From contig JAOUJX010000270.1 of the NCBI GenBank assembly GCA_029882955.1, forward strand, positions 1 to 5,908: 5,908 nucleotides of DNA, written 5' to 3'. Shown here piece after piece: positions 5,903-5,908 of the stretch. The notes under the pieces are model-generated. The model was not told the origin of the DNA and ran no database searches. It saw only the letters and a list, made by a program, of their open reading frames with translations. Numbering within the stretch: position 1 is the stretch's first letter; each line of letters begins with the position of its first letter. Both the position numbers and the translations under genes were made by a program. The DNA comes from Gammaproteobacteria bacterium (lineage in GTDB: Bacteria; Pseudomonadota; Gammaproteobacteria; GCA-001735895).

Positions 5903-5908
5903 TTAGCT

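Noticed and set aside
5888..5908. 3' end of a minus-strand gene at the right edge
   Set aside because: A short stop-terminated frame can be read on the minus strand, but too few bases remain to tell coding from noncoding sequence.
1..5908. CRISPR arrays, tRNA or rRNA genes, insertion sequences, riboswitches
   Set aside because: No regularly spaced repeats, cloverleaf with a T-loop consensus, transposase frame, or known aptamer pattern was seen on either strand.

Overview
The window looks like chromosomal DNA from a gammaproteobacterium, probably a free-living or marine lineage. The reasons are the glnE-ilvE-small CHCC zinc-finger gene order on the left, a proteobacterial-type GlpK, a DUF3047 protein, and moderate GC content. 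The genus cannot be fixed from this sequence alone. There is no mobile element, CRISPR array, rRNA or tRNA that I can support. It is mostly ordinary core and housekeeping DNA, with one more variable gene (a sensor kinase) at the right end.

Left block, plus strand, bases 1-2149. The 3' third of glnE (adenylyltransferase domain of the glutamine synthetase regulator) is followed 28 nt later by ilvE (branched-chain aminotransferase), then 7 nt later by a 71-aa zf-CHCC zinc-finger protein. The tight spacing and absence of a terminator suggest one transcript. It joins control of glutamine synthetase to a glutamate-dependent aminotransferase.

Middle block, minus strand, bases 2347-4493. glpK (glycerol kinase) is followed after 8 nt by a signal-peptide-bearing DUF3047 protein of unknown function, so the two form a likely two-gene operon. 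This block converges on the left block across a 197-nt spacer that holds a strong imperfect hairpin.

Right block, plus strand, bases 4651-5835. A soluble PAS-HisKA-HATPase sensor histidine kinase is divergent from glpK and ends in a textbook intrinsic terminator. No response regulator is visible. The 157-nt divergent spacer between glpK and the kinase is the most information-rich noncoding stretch: it carries a near-perfect 21-bp dyad, a partly GlpR-like palindrome over a candidate glpK -10, and a perfect TATAAT for the kinase.

I found no clear previously undescribed system. The best leads are the glpK/kinase control region, the glpK-DUF3047 coupling, and a glycerol kinase that appears to lack the two allosteric sites known from E. 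coli.
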